Shown one piece after another: positions 49,267 through 61,869 of a DNA stretch of 64,000 nt (its first letter is position 1; each line of letters opens with the position of its first letter). The translations under genes were made by a program, and so were the position numbers. Below the pieces are notes generated by a model that worked only from the letters and a program-made list of their open reading frames with translations, was not told the DNA's origin and did not search any database. The DNA comes from Torymus aiolomorphi (lineage: Eukaryota > Arthropoda > Insecta > Hymenoptera > Torymidae): the NCBI GenBank assembly GCA_036365515.1, contig CM070874.1, positions 47,615,083 through 47,679,082 of the forward strand. The letters are read 5' to 3'.

Positions 49267-51255
49267 TAGGACTTTTTCTAGTCGGATATTTTAGTAGGAA
49301 ATATTACTAAAATCATCTTTTAATTTTAAAAAGATTAAGCAGTGTAAAAATTTCATGAAATGTTTGCAGTTTGTAATGATGATCTAATGAATGCTTAAAA
49401 GGGTTGAGAATTACTAACCAAAAAAATACATTAAAATTTTTAACGACCCTAAAAGTATAACCATTAAAATTAAAAGAAAAAAACCCACGTCAGTGGAATA
49501 GTAAAAATAAATCTTTCGAAACCACTGGATGACTTTGATCGCTCTTCTCTCTCTCTCTGTTCCTTTTTACGATCCCGAAAACTCTCGACTTTTTACCGAA
49601 AGAGCGTGTAACTGGTCGTCTGGGGCGTCGTCGCACAAGGGCCACATTATACGGCCAAACGTGTTCGGTGTCGAATTTCGCGCGTCACGAAATTCATCCG
49701 GAGGAGCGAAAGAGAAAGAGAGAGCGAGATAGAGAGAGAGGGAGAGAGATACAGCCGAGTCACAGGCTCTCGATTCTCCACGGCCGGACGCCTGTCTTCC
49801 GAGAAGCTCGACGACGACCACGACGAAGCCGACGAGACGTTTACTTTGGCGCGAGAAACTACGCGAGAAAGTGTGCGCCGACGTTGAAGAATATCTGCAG
49901 GCGGTTTTGCCAAGATTTGCGGCTCGTTAAGCGATTAGCCGGCAGCGCGTCTGTTATTTTTTCTCGAAAAAGAAACCGAGAGAGTGTCACGCAAGCACGC
50001 GGAACAGGAAGGTTCATTCAATTCATTGAATGCAAGGAAAATACTCGAAAACGCGACATAAAACATTTTATATGAAAAGCTTATTTTCCCCATAAAAGTG
50101 TATAAAGCAGCCGCGTTATTGAGTGAAAATCAATATTTATGCAGGAGTACAAATTGGTTCCCGTCAAACAAACAATTGAAATAATTCCACATTTCGTGTT
50201 AGCAAATATTTGGTCGAGTCAACAGAGTCTCGCCGAGCTCGCCGTTTTATTTCGAGCCTCGCATTTTTTCGCTCCGCACGCGATTTCGAGGTATAAATTA
50301 CGATCGCGATACACATCAGCGATACCGCACAAAAATCGTTAGCACCGCGAGCTCGGCGAAAACTAGCTTGAAAAAAAAGGAAGAAACGATACACCCGTAA
50401 TGGAGCCTACGGAACGAGCCACGACAGAATTTTGATCAAAGCAAGTTGCGCGGGCGCAAGGTTGGTGTGTGTTGCGCGCCTCCTCGCGCGAAATTAACAT
50501 TTGAAAAGCCGCAGCGCTGCCGGTGCAGAGCTAAAGCGCGCGTCTTCTTCTTCTCCTTCGCTGCAGTTGTTCGTCTTTACGGCTGCTATTCAATCGTCAT
50601 TTCGCGGAACGTACAAATGGTCCATTGTGACTCGGCGATTTGGCAGGCGTTGCACGCTGAAAGCACTAATATAAGAGCGGGAGGAAGAGCAGCCCCCGCC
50701 CCCGCGCGCTCGTCCATTTGTAGCGATGCCACTGTGTCTGTGTATCCCGTATATCACCTTTTTATACCTCCACTCGCTGTCTTTTCCTCTCGCCATCTTT
50801 TTTTTTTTTTCTCCGCCCGCTTCTATATATCAAAATAAAAGAGAAATACGGCCCCGAATCGTATTAAGGCTCGTGACCCCGCGAGATTATCTCCAACAAA
50901 GGATGAAATATTAAGATGCAAAAAGCTTCTGGCGAGATCATAATCAACGATGTACGCTAGGAGCGATGACCTTTGCGAAGAAACATTATTTCCACCTTTT
51001 AGTGAAAATCATTGGAATAAAATCAACTTTGTTAACATGCTTGATTAATTAAAAAGGGCTCGCTTTTAATTAAGTTCGTGTTGAAATTTTCATAGACGAA
51101 GAGAAAGTTTGTCATAAAGTTGAAAAAACGGAAAACTGTACAAGCCCGGTCATCTCGCCGTCAGAACAATCTGCGACTCTAAAAGTTAAAGTCTGGTGCG
51201 CTCGTGTCGCCCCACGTGTCCGTTACTCCCGGCACGTCGTGACTTTAACGTACAT

Positions 51256-51396
51256 TCAGTACGGCGAGTGACAGAGAGCAAGAGAGAGAAAGAGAGTGAG
51301 AGAGAGAGAGAGAGAGACGGAGACGAGCGAACCCTTCGGCGCATTTCGCTCGAGCATAATCGAGAGACAATGGCTCGTTCGTGAGCGCGCTTTACG

Positions 51397-51462
<66 letters not shown>
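51256..51462. repeat. (GA)n and (TC)n arrays in inverted arrangement
   Basis: A GA-rich array (51271-51317, interrupted) is followed 80 bp later by a TC array (51400-51455 pure, then imperfect to 51462). Transcribed on either strand, the two arrays could pair into a long hairpin. Either array alone can form triplex DNA. Confidence 0.93.
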
Positions 51463-52419
51463 TACTTCGACGCTGCATCAATCCATCTTTCATCTCTTTG
51501 TTATCTTTCGCACGGACTCTCAGAGAGGAAAATCGAATCTCGTCATTATATTTTTATGACGTAATTGCGGGGAATAGGATTTTTCGACGTTGTAGCTCAT
51601 TATATTACAGCTCATCTTTTATCCCACCTCGATTGATTCTCGCCTGCACGTATACAAATATACGGAAATGGGAAAATTGGCGCTCATAGCGAATCATTAT
51701 TTAAACGATCATGATCGACTTTTCATATCCCGAGCCGTAACAATTTTTGCAATGTTCTTTTAACGCGTGCCCATCGGTTTCGTTCAATAACGTGTAGCCG
51801 CAGAAAAAATACAACGCCATAGCTTTCATCAATTTCTCAGCGGGCAAATAAATATCGGTGTTGGGTTGCGCGTGTGATGCGTGAATTTTATTTTTTTCAG
51901 AAAACCTATAAGTATAGGAAGAGAAAAATTATTTTCGAAACCCACGTTGGCGAATTTATGCTCCTCCCAGCAACCAGCCGCGTTTTTCCGCATTTATCTC
52001 CCTTGCGCGCGCGTGTATGCATACAGATACGTAGCGGAGAAAAAAGCAGCGCCCGCGCGTGGGAGTTTAACGTTACCATGCATGGAGAAAGATAGAGCCG
52101 GCGCGAGGGAAAGAGCTTCCGCGAATGGTCGCGAACGAATAAACGCGCCTGCAGGCGCATTGATGGCTTTTCATCAAGTGCGCGGCTCCCATCCTTCGTC
52201 CAGCGGCGTACTTTCTCCGCACCTTCGTTACAGTAACGCGCGCGTGCCCCTTTCCAGGCCTTTTTCTTCGGTCTCGTTCACATTCCGTAGTGGTGGTGGC
52301 AACATCCCCCCGCCGATCCTCACAGCTCGTTCCTATTCATGCCTCTTTTTCACTTTCCCTCCTTTCTCTCTCGTCGCATGCGTGGCTCACGGCAGATAGC
52401 GCGACGCGCGAGGGGATGG

Positions 52420-52424
<5 letters not shown>

Positions 52425-52457
<33 letters not shown>
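52425..52457. repeat. (GA)16 microsatellite
   Basis: A pure GA run on the plus strand next to further purine-rich DNA. Confidence 0.95.
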
Positions 52458-52462
<5 letters not shown>

Positions 52463-55207
52463 AGGAGAGAGAAAAAGGCACTTTGAAAGGGTAGGCGCAC
52501 TTGCGAGCTCGCTCGCGCGAAGGCCACTCGCTTTCAAGCCCGCGCACGCGTGTCTCTCTATGGCGCGCCCACGTACTCGTCACCGAAAAAGCTGCGTCGC
52601 TGTTGCTGCTTTGCCACGGCGATGTATTTTTTCTTTCTATCGACGAGACGCTATAGGCCGTAATTAAGTCGAGCGAAAGCCAGCCGTGCGGGGCAGCAAG
52701 CGTCTGACTGAAGTCGAGCTTGCTCTACTGAAGCGCTACCGGTTGTCTGCGCCGCGTCAGCACGTCTGACGCTACTGACTTTCACTCGACGCTTGTCTGT
52801 GTTTCCTTGTTCGGCGATGGCTTTTTGTCCGGCGACCGAAAAAAGAGAGTCTGGGTTGTGGGGTGTGAAACGCGCGTCGCTAATGTCGTTCGCGAATGTG
52901 GCGAAAAAGTGAATCAGGTGAATTTTCATACGAATTTTATGTCGTTTTTGGAGCATTGTTTCACCCTCAACAGACTACGACTACTGTAAGCTTTTCGAAA
53001 TATTTGAAGTATATACTCTTTATTGCACGATCATTTTAAGAATGCTATTCAACAGAGAATTTCAATTTGAACACGGCTGAAAGTTTAATTAAAGTCCAAC
53101 ACAGCGCGGAGGCTCAAGCAATATTTTATACGGTGCTCATGAGGTTTTGAGGCACTCGAGAGTGGAAAAGAAAGGAGAAAACGAACGCGGAGCAGGCCGA
53201 GTGAAAAAGTCGGCGATAAAGTCGCGTAAATCGAGCTTAATTGGCGCGAAAGGGCAGCTGGAGCGCGCAGAAAGAAAGAGAGAAGGCGATATCGCATCGG
53301 GTTACCGATCGCATATATACCTTGTGATAAGTGGAAAACGGCCCCGGTTCCCAGATAAATTCCCGCGCTCGGGTATGGGATGTATAACGGTCGCGGGAGA
53401 TCGCAATAAAGTATCGGCGGATTCACGATATCGGCCGGCCGACCGGCGGCCCACCTGCATATACGCGCGCCAGAAAAATTCACGTCCAGCGCTTTCTTTA
53501 TTTTTCACTTTTATATTTTTCGTCTTTTTATCATCCCGACGTGGAGGGCTTCCGCAAGGAGCGCAGCCGCTCGTTGGGTTCGAAAATAAAATTTTGAAAT
53601 ATCGAAATGAGTTTTTGCCGATGCGCATAGACCGCCTGCGTGCACCTGTGGGATTCGTATACTTTTTACGGCGCCCTCTACTCTTTCTTCGCGGTTCGAT
53701 GCATGACAGTGCCCGGCCAAGAGCAATAAAACTTTTAACGATTGGCTGGTTTCAAACATTAAAATACACGCGTGCGATGCGAAAAGAAAGTCGAGTCTGT
53801 ATTTTTGTACACGAATTTCCAATAAATAAAGTTACGGTAGTAAGGAAGGTAACAGGGGAGAAAGTGAAAAAAGTGCTGCATATGTAAGTTCATTAGTCGG
53901 GAGGCCGAGCGGCACGGTAATACAGATAATCAAGCGCCAAAAAATGAATTATAGCCCACGCGATATTTTGAATTTTACGCGCGAAAGTAAGTAGAGATTT
54001 GCATGGAAGTGCGCTCGGGAAGTAGACTCGTGCGAGCGCGAGGGGGGCTAAAAGGAAGGGAAGAGAGCAGTTAGGAAGTGCTCGGACGTGAAAGCAAAAG
54101 GAGGGAAAAGCGGCGCGCGGCGGGGCCGGGGAGCCGGCGCGGCTTATGAATATTGTATAAACCTAATCCTCCCAGATTGTGGATAAGTCAGCCGTGCAGC
54201 GCCAGCAGCGCGCGAGAGGATCCCTTCGACCGCTTCATTCGCGAAAGGGTTTTAAAGCCCCCGACTATGTGAGGGGCGGAGGCGGAGGAGGCGGCGTTTT
54301 AAAAGAGGGAGCGTAAAAACGGCCAAAGCATCGTCGCCCCGGCAGCCCTCCCGTGTAAAACAATGAACTCCCGTGTATACGCCAGGCGAAATAGTTTAAC
54401 TCGCCGATTTCATTTCCGTCTAATCGGATTGCGCCTGGACTTGAATCGGCCGGCGATGAGTTTTCGAATGAGCGTCGCCCCGTCGCCGTCGCCCCCGCCC
54501 TGGTCAAAAGCGCGCAAGCGAGGAGCAGCACTTTTAAAATGAGAAGGTTGTCAAATTTCGCTGATTGTACGGCCCGTGCGTGTACTGTCCTTTTTAGAGC
54601 TTTGCGACTCGTCATTTAATGTTTTTCATTTAATTTAGTAATTGAAGCTTTACGGTGTGCCCGGATTAAATATTTAATTAAGGGATTTGTCAAATTACAT
54701 TGAGAATGAATAACAAAGAAATGTTATTCCACGAAATTTATATCAATATTAATTGCGAAATGCTTAAATATACGTATTACATGATATTTTGCAATAATAA
54801 ATAATGCGCTGAATAAATAACTGAAAAGGAGTTTAATCAGGCCGATTTAAATTAGAGGTGCATTGCGCTTACCTTTCCTCGAAAAATTAATTAATTGTAA
54901 TCTATTAATTAAATTTATATAACTGGGGGAAGAATATGAATACAATATTTTCATTTTATCCAATGAAAACGTGAAGAAGAGAAGAACGATAGATTTTACT
55001 TCGCAGATTATCTCGCGCAATTGCTAGCGTGAGACTGCACGTCGTCGCAGGCAGTACGCGTGTACCTATATTTCGCTCGTCGTCGACAAAACAGTAGAAG
55101 CAGAAGCAGAAGCGGCGGACGCGGGAGTAGGAGTACGCCCGACGTCATCGCCGGACCGCTTCGGCAATAATTGTCAGATTGCTTGTAATTGCGAGCTCTC
55201 GAGACAA

Positions 55208-55237
<30 letters not shown>
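55208..55237. repeat. (GT)10 joined to (GC)5 microsatellite
   Basis: A GT run at 55208-55228 passes directly into alternating GC at 55228-55237. Both are alternating purine-pyrimidine tracts, a sequence type prone to Z-DNA. Confidence 0.95.
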
Positions 55238-55238
<1 letters not shown>

Positions 55239-56864
55239 GGCGAAAGGACGAGCCCGGGCTCTGCAAGCACGATCGAGGTGGCTGGCTGCGCGGAAACTAA
55301 GAGAGATAGAGAGAGAGGAGAGGAGGACTGCGAGTGGGAGAATCGCGACGGCGGAAGTAGCGCGAGACAAACTCCGTGCCAAGAGAAACATGGGAGAGAG
55401 AGAGGGAAACAAAGCGGAGAATCAGTTTATGTTGTTCCTGTATACCTTTTATTAATTAAATATAGCATCGAACGTGATCATATTTAGAAACCAATTTTAA
55501 TTTAGAAATGTTCATACGCCTATAATAGGCAATTGCGGACGGCGAAATTTTTAAGTGAATAACCAAATGAATCAGCAGACAAGTGCGCAATAAATTTAAC
55601 GAAAAGAAAGATGGTAATAAAGAGAGGAAGAAACAAAGAACTATTAAACGTAAAAATTTTAAGGGGCAAGAACAATGGCGCATAAAGAAAGATAAAAAGG
55701 TAGTAGCTAATGCGTAGGCAATGTGCACAAGCGTAAAGAACATGTAGCTTTACGGATGACCAAATACGAAGTTAATTGGCGAACGCAGTCGCTTCTAAGA
55801 AACCGCCATTTTTACTTTATCAAGTTAACGAACGAACGTCGAGGAAGAGCTTCGTTTACCGAACAAGCGACGTGCATTGGGAAATGAAAATAATCAAGTT
55901 CATTCACTTATTGAACGCAAGATAAATCTGATTGTCACGATCCATGTGGGTCGTTATAGCAAAAGACATTAATTGTAAAATGTTGTAGTAATTTGAAAAG
56001 GAATAAATCCCATTATAAAAGGTAGAAAGTTTAGCCAGGCTGCAGAATGGAAGCAAGCGTGTTACGATAGTCTGGCGAGCAAGTTATGATAAACGCAAGT
56101 TTGTACAATAAGTGAAAGCAAGAAGAAGGGGGCAAGATAGTTGATGCACCGTATCCAGGCGGCGTAACTATATGCGCCGCGGCCGAGTAAAGCGCAAAGC
56201 CGGTGGAAGCTCCGCGAGCGCGGCCCGAGGATTAATAAAGCAGTGACGCCCAACTTGAGCGCGCGATAACGGCCGCCCTGATATATCGCCCGAGCCGAAA
56301 TTGCATTCCTGAAAGGACGCGCACCGTAGTAGCAGCTAGTAGTAGGAGGACTCGACGGATTCGGTGCCGTTCATCTTCGCGGGCCGAACTAGCGACTAGA
56401 CTACTAGTGCTACCTCTCTCTTCTCCTCTATCCAGCACCGGAAAATCGAAATCGCCTCGTCGCTTATGGCGATTGCGGTCGAATGGGAAATTGCGTTTAC
56501 GGCCGCCGACGCTATCCCTTTACGATTCCGCTCTTGTCGCGTCGCCCCCTCCTCCTCCTCCTTCTCTCGTCCAGAAATCCACTCGATAATTCTCTCCCGA
56601 GTTTTATGGCATCCGAGCGATTGTAAATTTTCCCAGGTTACAGTGTGTCTGACGCGCGAGAAGCGTTAAAAAACGATGCCTGGCGCTTGGTACTTGTTTG
56701 CATCAAAGTTCTTGGGAATTTTTGAGAGGCACGTTTATTACAATTAAAATTGCAATTACACAACAAAATCTTTTCATGCATTCTTAATGATTTTATAGCT
56801 ATAATAAATATTTTGAAATATAAATATTGTTTCTGTAATGATATTACTTGAACATTTTTTCATG

Positions 56865-57060
56865 CTCTCTAAAAATGAATAAGTGAAAAGTCGCTCACTG
56901 GTGCAAATAAGTGAAAAAATCGATTAATTTTTCAGTGATTATTACACAGCGAAAATTTTATTCCACTGCTTCAATAAGTGAATATTCGCTAAAGTATTCG
57001 AAGATTTTTTCACTTATTCGCACCAGTGAGCTACTTTACACTTAATCATGTTTCGAGAGT
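56865..57060. mobile_element. Hairpin MITE of about 196 bp
   Basis: Left arm 56865-56922 and right arm 57003-57060 are imperfect inverted repeats. GCTCACTGGTGCAAATAAG is mirrored by CTTATTCGCACCAGTGAGC, and AGTGAAAAAATC by GATTTTTTCACT. The loop of about 80 bp contains TTCAATAAGTGAATATTCGC, which matches the hairpin inside the 40921 MITE. It has no coding capacity, and I see no clear target duplication. It lies about 115 bp downstream (minus-strand sense) of the ratchet site at 57175. Confidence 0.78.
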
Positions 57061-57159
57061 GACTTTTCGAATAATTTTATAAATATAAATTATCAAATAT
57101 GAGTAAAACACTTTTTTGGGAAAATATTTTCGACTAACTTGTAAATTAGGAAGCCTCAG

Positions 57160-57240
57160 AGTTTGTAATGCTTACCTGAAACAAAGGAGAATAAAAAGGA
57201 TTTTTCCATTTTGTAATATAGAAGAAATAAGCGTTCATTA
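57160..57240 (-). promoter_or_regulatory. Candidate recursive (ratchet) splice site, junction 57175/57176
   Basis: Minus-strand reading: a long AG-free stretch of about 57 nt ending CTTTTTATTCTCCTTTG, then TTTCAG joined directly to GTAAGCATTAC. The AG is plus-strand 57176-57177 and the GT is 57174-57175. The donor half GTAAGC is strong, and the pyrimidine tract is the best of the three sites. In transcription order this is the first of the three sites in the window. Confidence 0.65.
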
Positions 57241-60200
57241 CCGAAACTCCATTTTCATGCAAGCGCTAATTTAATGAGCTATTCAATCACTATAGCTTTT
57301 ATTTACAAGAAAACCCAACGTATGACGGCTAAATATTAGCGGCATAATGAGCAGATTTTTCATACAATGGTAGCCGCATTAATTAGGGCACGTCTGAATA
57401 CACAAAGGGGTCGATCTATTCATTCCATCAACTCGAAACAATAAATCGCCCGAAGAAATTTTTCACCCTCTGTAGAATATATATTCAGACTTTTTTTTAG
57501 ACTACGAATAATTCGATTGAGGCGGGAAAATTGAATGGCACGGCGTAGAATGAAACGAAAACGAAAGAAATGCCGCTAATTAAGGCAGGCGCGATAAAAA
57601 ACATTATGAAACACAGCGTGTTGTATTATCCGGCGATGCGGCGGCGGCACTGCTGGAGGTCTCGATTCTCAACTGAGCCAAAGAAAACGCGCGCGAAAGG
57701 GATATATGGGAAGGGAGCGAGAGAGACTGACTGCGGGCGCGCTTTGGGCTATTTAGACAGTGATTAACCGCGACAGGCAACAAAGCGGCATTTAGCGGCA
57801 TTTAGCCGTATACGCGGGAGTAGTCGAGCCGAGTTTCGCCGACGCGAGGGTAGGAGGGAGAGCGAGCGAGAGAGAGAGGGATAGGCTGCCGGAGCGGCGA
57901 TAAGGCCCTCTCTCCCCCAGCCGCGCTCTCCGTAACAATGCGCGAAATCCGGCATTGTTCCGTGGAAGGGCGAGAGGAGCTATGGCTGCGCGCATGACTT
58001 AATTACGACAAAAATCTCGGACGATTGTTCGTGCGAAGCCATTTGACTGCGTGCACACTCGCACGCGCGCTGAGCGTTATTATCATTTTCTAATCGGATA
58101 TGTCACGCTCGGTGCTTCGTCGCCTAGTAGCAGCCGCGCGGGCGTCTACCTTGTCGTTCTCTCTCTCTCAATGGAGACTATCCTCTTTAGTCCGCCCTTT
58201 GAAATGACTCCCGATAACTAACTAGGCATGGGCCTTTTGCTCGCATGTATAGGCTCAATCGTGGAGGGAAGCTCTGCCTCTCCGTAGTAGATGTGCGCTT
58301 TCCATTGATTTGTGATGAATTTCGGTCTAGATCCTGTCAAAGTGACGTGTAACTTTTCCTTTATGATCGGAATCTGCATAAGCATCATTAAAATAAAACG
58401 TTCTTCACTTTCTTGTTCTCTGAATACAAACACTTTTATTGCTCTGCCCGTTTAGCACATTTAGTTCTACTTAAAGAGGAGACTGCATTCGTTTTACACT
58501 GTTCAGTCGGCGAGTTTTGCGTTTACTCTTTGACTTTTCAATTTCATTATTCAGCCCATAAAACTTTATCGTTCTAAAAATCCGGAGAAAACTGGCGCTC
58601 CTATTTCTTTTTAATGTCCGAGCAGACCGTAAAATTGTTTCCCGTGTTCAAGAGTCACTAAATCGCGAAGGAAAAAGCGAGAGAAGAGAAGAAGGACACC
58701 GCGCGTAAACTGTAAAAAAGTGTCGAAGGAGGGGAGAGACGAAATAGGCGACGCGCGTAAAACATCGCGAAGTAAGCCAAAGACGTTAAGGCACTAAAGA
58801 TCGAAGAGCTCGCGAGCGGGACACGCCGGCGGCGCGTGTGACCCGATTTTTACTTTCTTAACTTCTTGGGCGTAATCTCCGCATATTACGAGAAAGTTAT
58901 CTCCGTGGCACTCTTTCTTTCTGTACAGCGCTCGTAAAAGGACTACAGCGCGTGTCCGCCTTTAAAAAACCCCTTTATCCCTTATTCGTCGGGCGAGCGG
59001 GCGCGGAAAAAACAGCGCATCCAGCGAACGAAGGCCGCTCCTTCCTCTCTTTTACGGCCTGTGTTTTCATAAATGCAAAATGTCATACTGTGCAGCGGCG
59101 GTGGTGGCGCCTCCGCGAACGACCGACCGACACTTGCGCGGAAGCGGTCGTAAAATCTCGAGCAACACTCCGCGTCAGTTACATCTCGACCCACCGAGCT
59201 TCTCCAATAAGCCGATAAAGCGACGCTTTGCCGCTTCTTTTTGCATCGCTTTATATTTTTTCTTACCTTTCTTAACTGAGTACGAACTTTCAATTCCACG
59301 ATTGTTTTAAAGAAGTTCGAACGTCATGATATCATAATATTTTATCTTTTAATGGAAATCACGTTTCAACTTCCCCAAGTAATAACTTATGGATTAACTA
59401 AAGAATTGGATTTGGGTTACACAAATCGTAACATTCTGTTCGTAATAAGTAATGAACCAAAAAACCTTACAATGTATTCTCAAAGTTACTTTATAACTCA
59501 TATCAATAATAAGAAGTTTATGAATATATATATAATTTAAAAAAGGATTTGCTTGTCTTTTGAAAAACCATATAAATGCAATGCGTAGGCATTTTTCGAA
59601 ATGTAATCCAGGACATAAAGATTCCGCGTACACGCGCAATAAAGCCGGGAAATATTTTCGAAAGCGAGGAAGTTTACAAGGAGCTTGGCAGAAAAACATA
59701 AAACATTATTTATCGCTCCATCTCATCTCTGAGGAAAATCCTCGGCAGCTCGCTCTCGACGGCGATGCAACTTTCCCGCGCGTAAATAGCTCTATATCCC
59801 GGTGAACTTCCATATTCCTCCTGGAAGGAAAATTCTCCTCGCGCCGTGGCGCCCTCCCCGGAGAATCATCGTTCACGAAACCCCTTCGGCCTTCGCATGA
59901 CTTATCGACGCAGAAGACGGAAAAAGGGAAGCCGAGCGAGTAGCAGAGCAGACTTTGGGGCCCGACTGCCTATGTATACGGGGTGGTTTCTCGCGGGTCC
60001 TGGAAGAAGATAGCCTGTTGGGAGAAAGCCCGGGGATTATAAGCGGCGCGTGCGAGAGAAGTTTGTTAGCCTAATTTATCGAGGAGTTTAGGGCGCTCGA
60101 ATTATTAATGCGACGGCTTCGACAGGGGCCCGCGAGAGGGAAGCGTGGCACTATATGCGCCTCCCGCGCTGCTCGCGGGGAGGGATGATTGTTTGTCGGT

Positions 60201-61868
60201 AGAGATATTCTTCGCCTGCCAAGTTTTCGACGGGTGCTCCGTCAGAATTACCGTCGGCTCGGATTACCGTCACCCGGCGATGACGGCTTTTTTCGACTTT
60301 CGCTTATAATGCTGTTTGGAGATTGTTATTTGGGCGCCGAGTTATCTTTGACTACGACGCGCCTTGTTATTTTTGCCTCACGAATTGTTTGAAACAAACG
60401 AGAACGGCTCAAAGAGGGTTACGTTTGTTAGCGACCTTTTGCATGAGCTTTTTAAAAGAACTATAGTTTTGGATACGTCAGTACGATACCTTTTATAAAA
60501 ATTTCAAACAAAAATACAGTTTCTATTTCAATATTTATAGTACGAAAACTCTTCTTCAAAGGACCATCGTACAGCGATTTATAAAAGTTGCACGGGAAAA
60601 CAATTAAGAGCTTTAGCGACAAAGCTTTTGCCTCGCCCGCTCTATACGCGTAAAACGAAAATAAATATTTCAAGATTCGTGAGCGCATATGTCCATACAT
60701 GGAACTGACTCGATACACATATATATACGCTCGCACCCCGTGCTTTTCTCGAGGGTCGAGGGCGCGCTACCCTTCATTACAAGTAACGACGGTTAAGCAA
60801 GATACCTAAATCCCTTAATTGCCGGTCGAGATAATCAGATGGCCGGGGCAAAGTATACAGGCTCGCATCCGCTCAGTCCCCTTAATATATATAAAACTGA
60901 GCGAGCGAGCGCGCGCACGCGTGTATAAGATTGACGCCGAAGAAAATTCCTCAATTAGCGCGGCACGCGCCGTGCGCCGGGATTTTCGCCCCGATCCCCG
61001 CAGCCTGTGACCGCACATAGGCGCCGCAGCTCGTACGGTAACACTTTCGCCGGAATAAAGTATACAAAGACATAGACACACGTACGCGTGCGCGTAGACA
61101 GATAGAGAGGAGCGCTGGTATAGCACCAGCGGTGGCGCGTGCCCGTATTGATTAGCCGAGTGCGCCTATATGCACGGCTATGGCTGAAAGTCTGCTGAGC
61201 GCGTCTGGGGTGAAAGGGGTGAGAGAAAGTGTGTGCGTGTGTGTATGCGAGAGAGAAAGCAGAGCTTTTAATCCGCGGGTTCGGGGAGCCCTTCTCCGAC
61301 TGGCGGCGCGTCGTTATCGCGCCGATCCGACCGGTTCCTCTACTGCCGTCTCCGTCTCTCCTTCGCGTTCATCCCTTTTCACGCGCGACTGCCAACTTTT
61401 TGTTTGCCATAGAAATACTAAACGAGTAATAGCCTTCGCCTTTGCTTTCTTTTCTACCACTGCTATTGTGCGTCCGAGTTATATTGTAGGCATGTGTGCG
61501 CATTGCGTATTTGATTTACAGTCAGAGTTAATCGCGGGATTTTGTTATAGAATATTTATGAAATCCCTCTGGAAATGAAAAGAAAATATGACTCGCCTGA
61601 TTAATAATACAAAATATCATCTGAAATACTGAAAACACTAAAACAGTCGTGAACAGTAAAGTTTCTTTTTCTCTTCCCCGGCAAAAGTCACAGCAGTCGA
61701 TTCACTATAAAATTGAAATCAACTCTATAGAATTTCACGACTTCGAAATCGAATTTTCAAACATTTTTGTTTTATTAATGTGTTTTTATATTTTATAAGA
61801 AATAAGCATTTTAAAATCGGCAATGTTTGCTATAGATAGTATATTTAAAACTAATCAAGTAAACAGAA
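57241..61868. other. GC-rich non-coding DNA
   Basis: Mixed DNA with GA-rich tracts (57855-57880, 58670-58740), CGCG-rich patches and AT-rich spacers (59290-59560, 61580-61868). Open frames are short and overlapping. I see no gene, RNA gene or clear repeat. Confidence 0.5.
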
Positions 61869-61869
61869 C

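Larger units (their letters stand above)
49267..56862. other. Microsatellite-rich non-coding DNA
   Basis: AT-rich DNA to 49510 is followed by GC-rich DNA dominated by GA/TC tracts (49690-49750, 51256-51462, 52425-52457) and by a (GT)n-(GC)n array at 55208. The longest open frame of the window, 53147-53887 plus (247 codons), lies here. It is basic and low in similarity to anything I know, and it overlaps minus-strand frames of similar quality, so I leave it uncalled. Another donor-like GAAAG|GTAAGC lies on the minus strand at 54872/54873. Confidence 0.5.

Noticed and set aside
53147..53887. Longest open frame of the window (247 codons, plus strand)
   Set aside because: The composition is basic and uneven and no domain or motif is recognisable. 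Minus-strand frames of more than 100 codons overlap it, and GC-rich, stop-poor DNA explains it.
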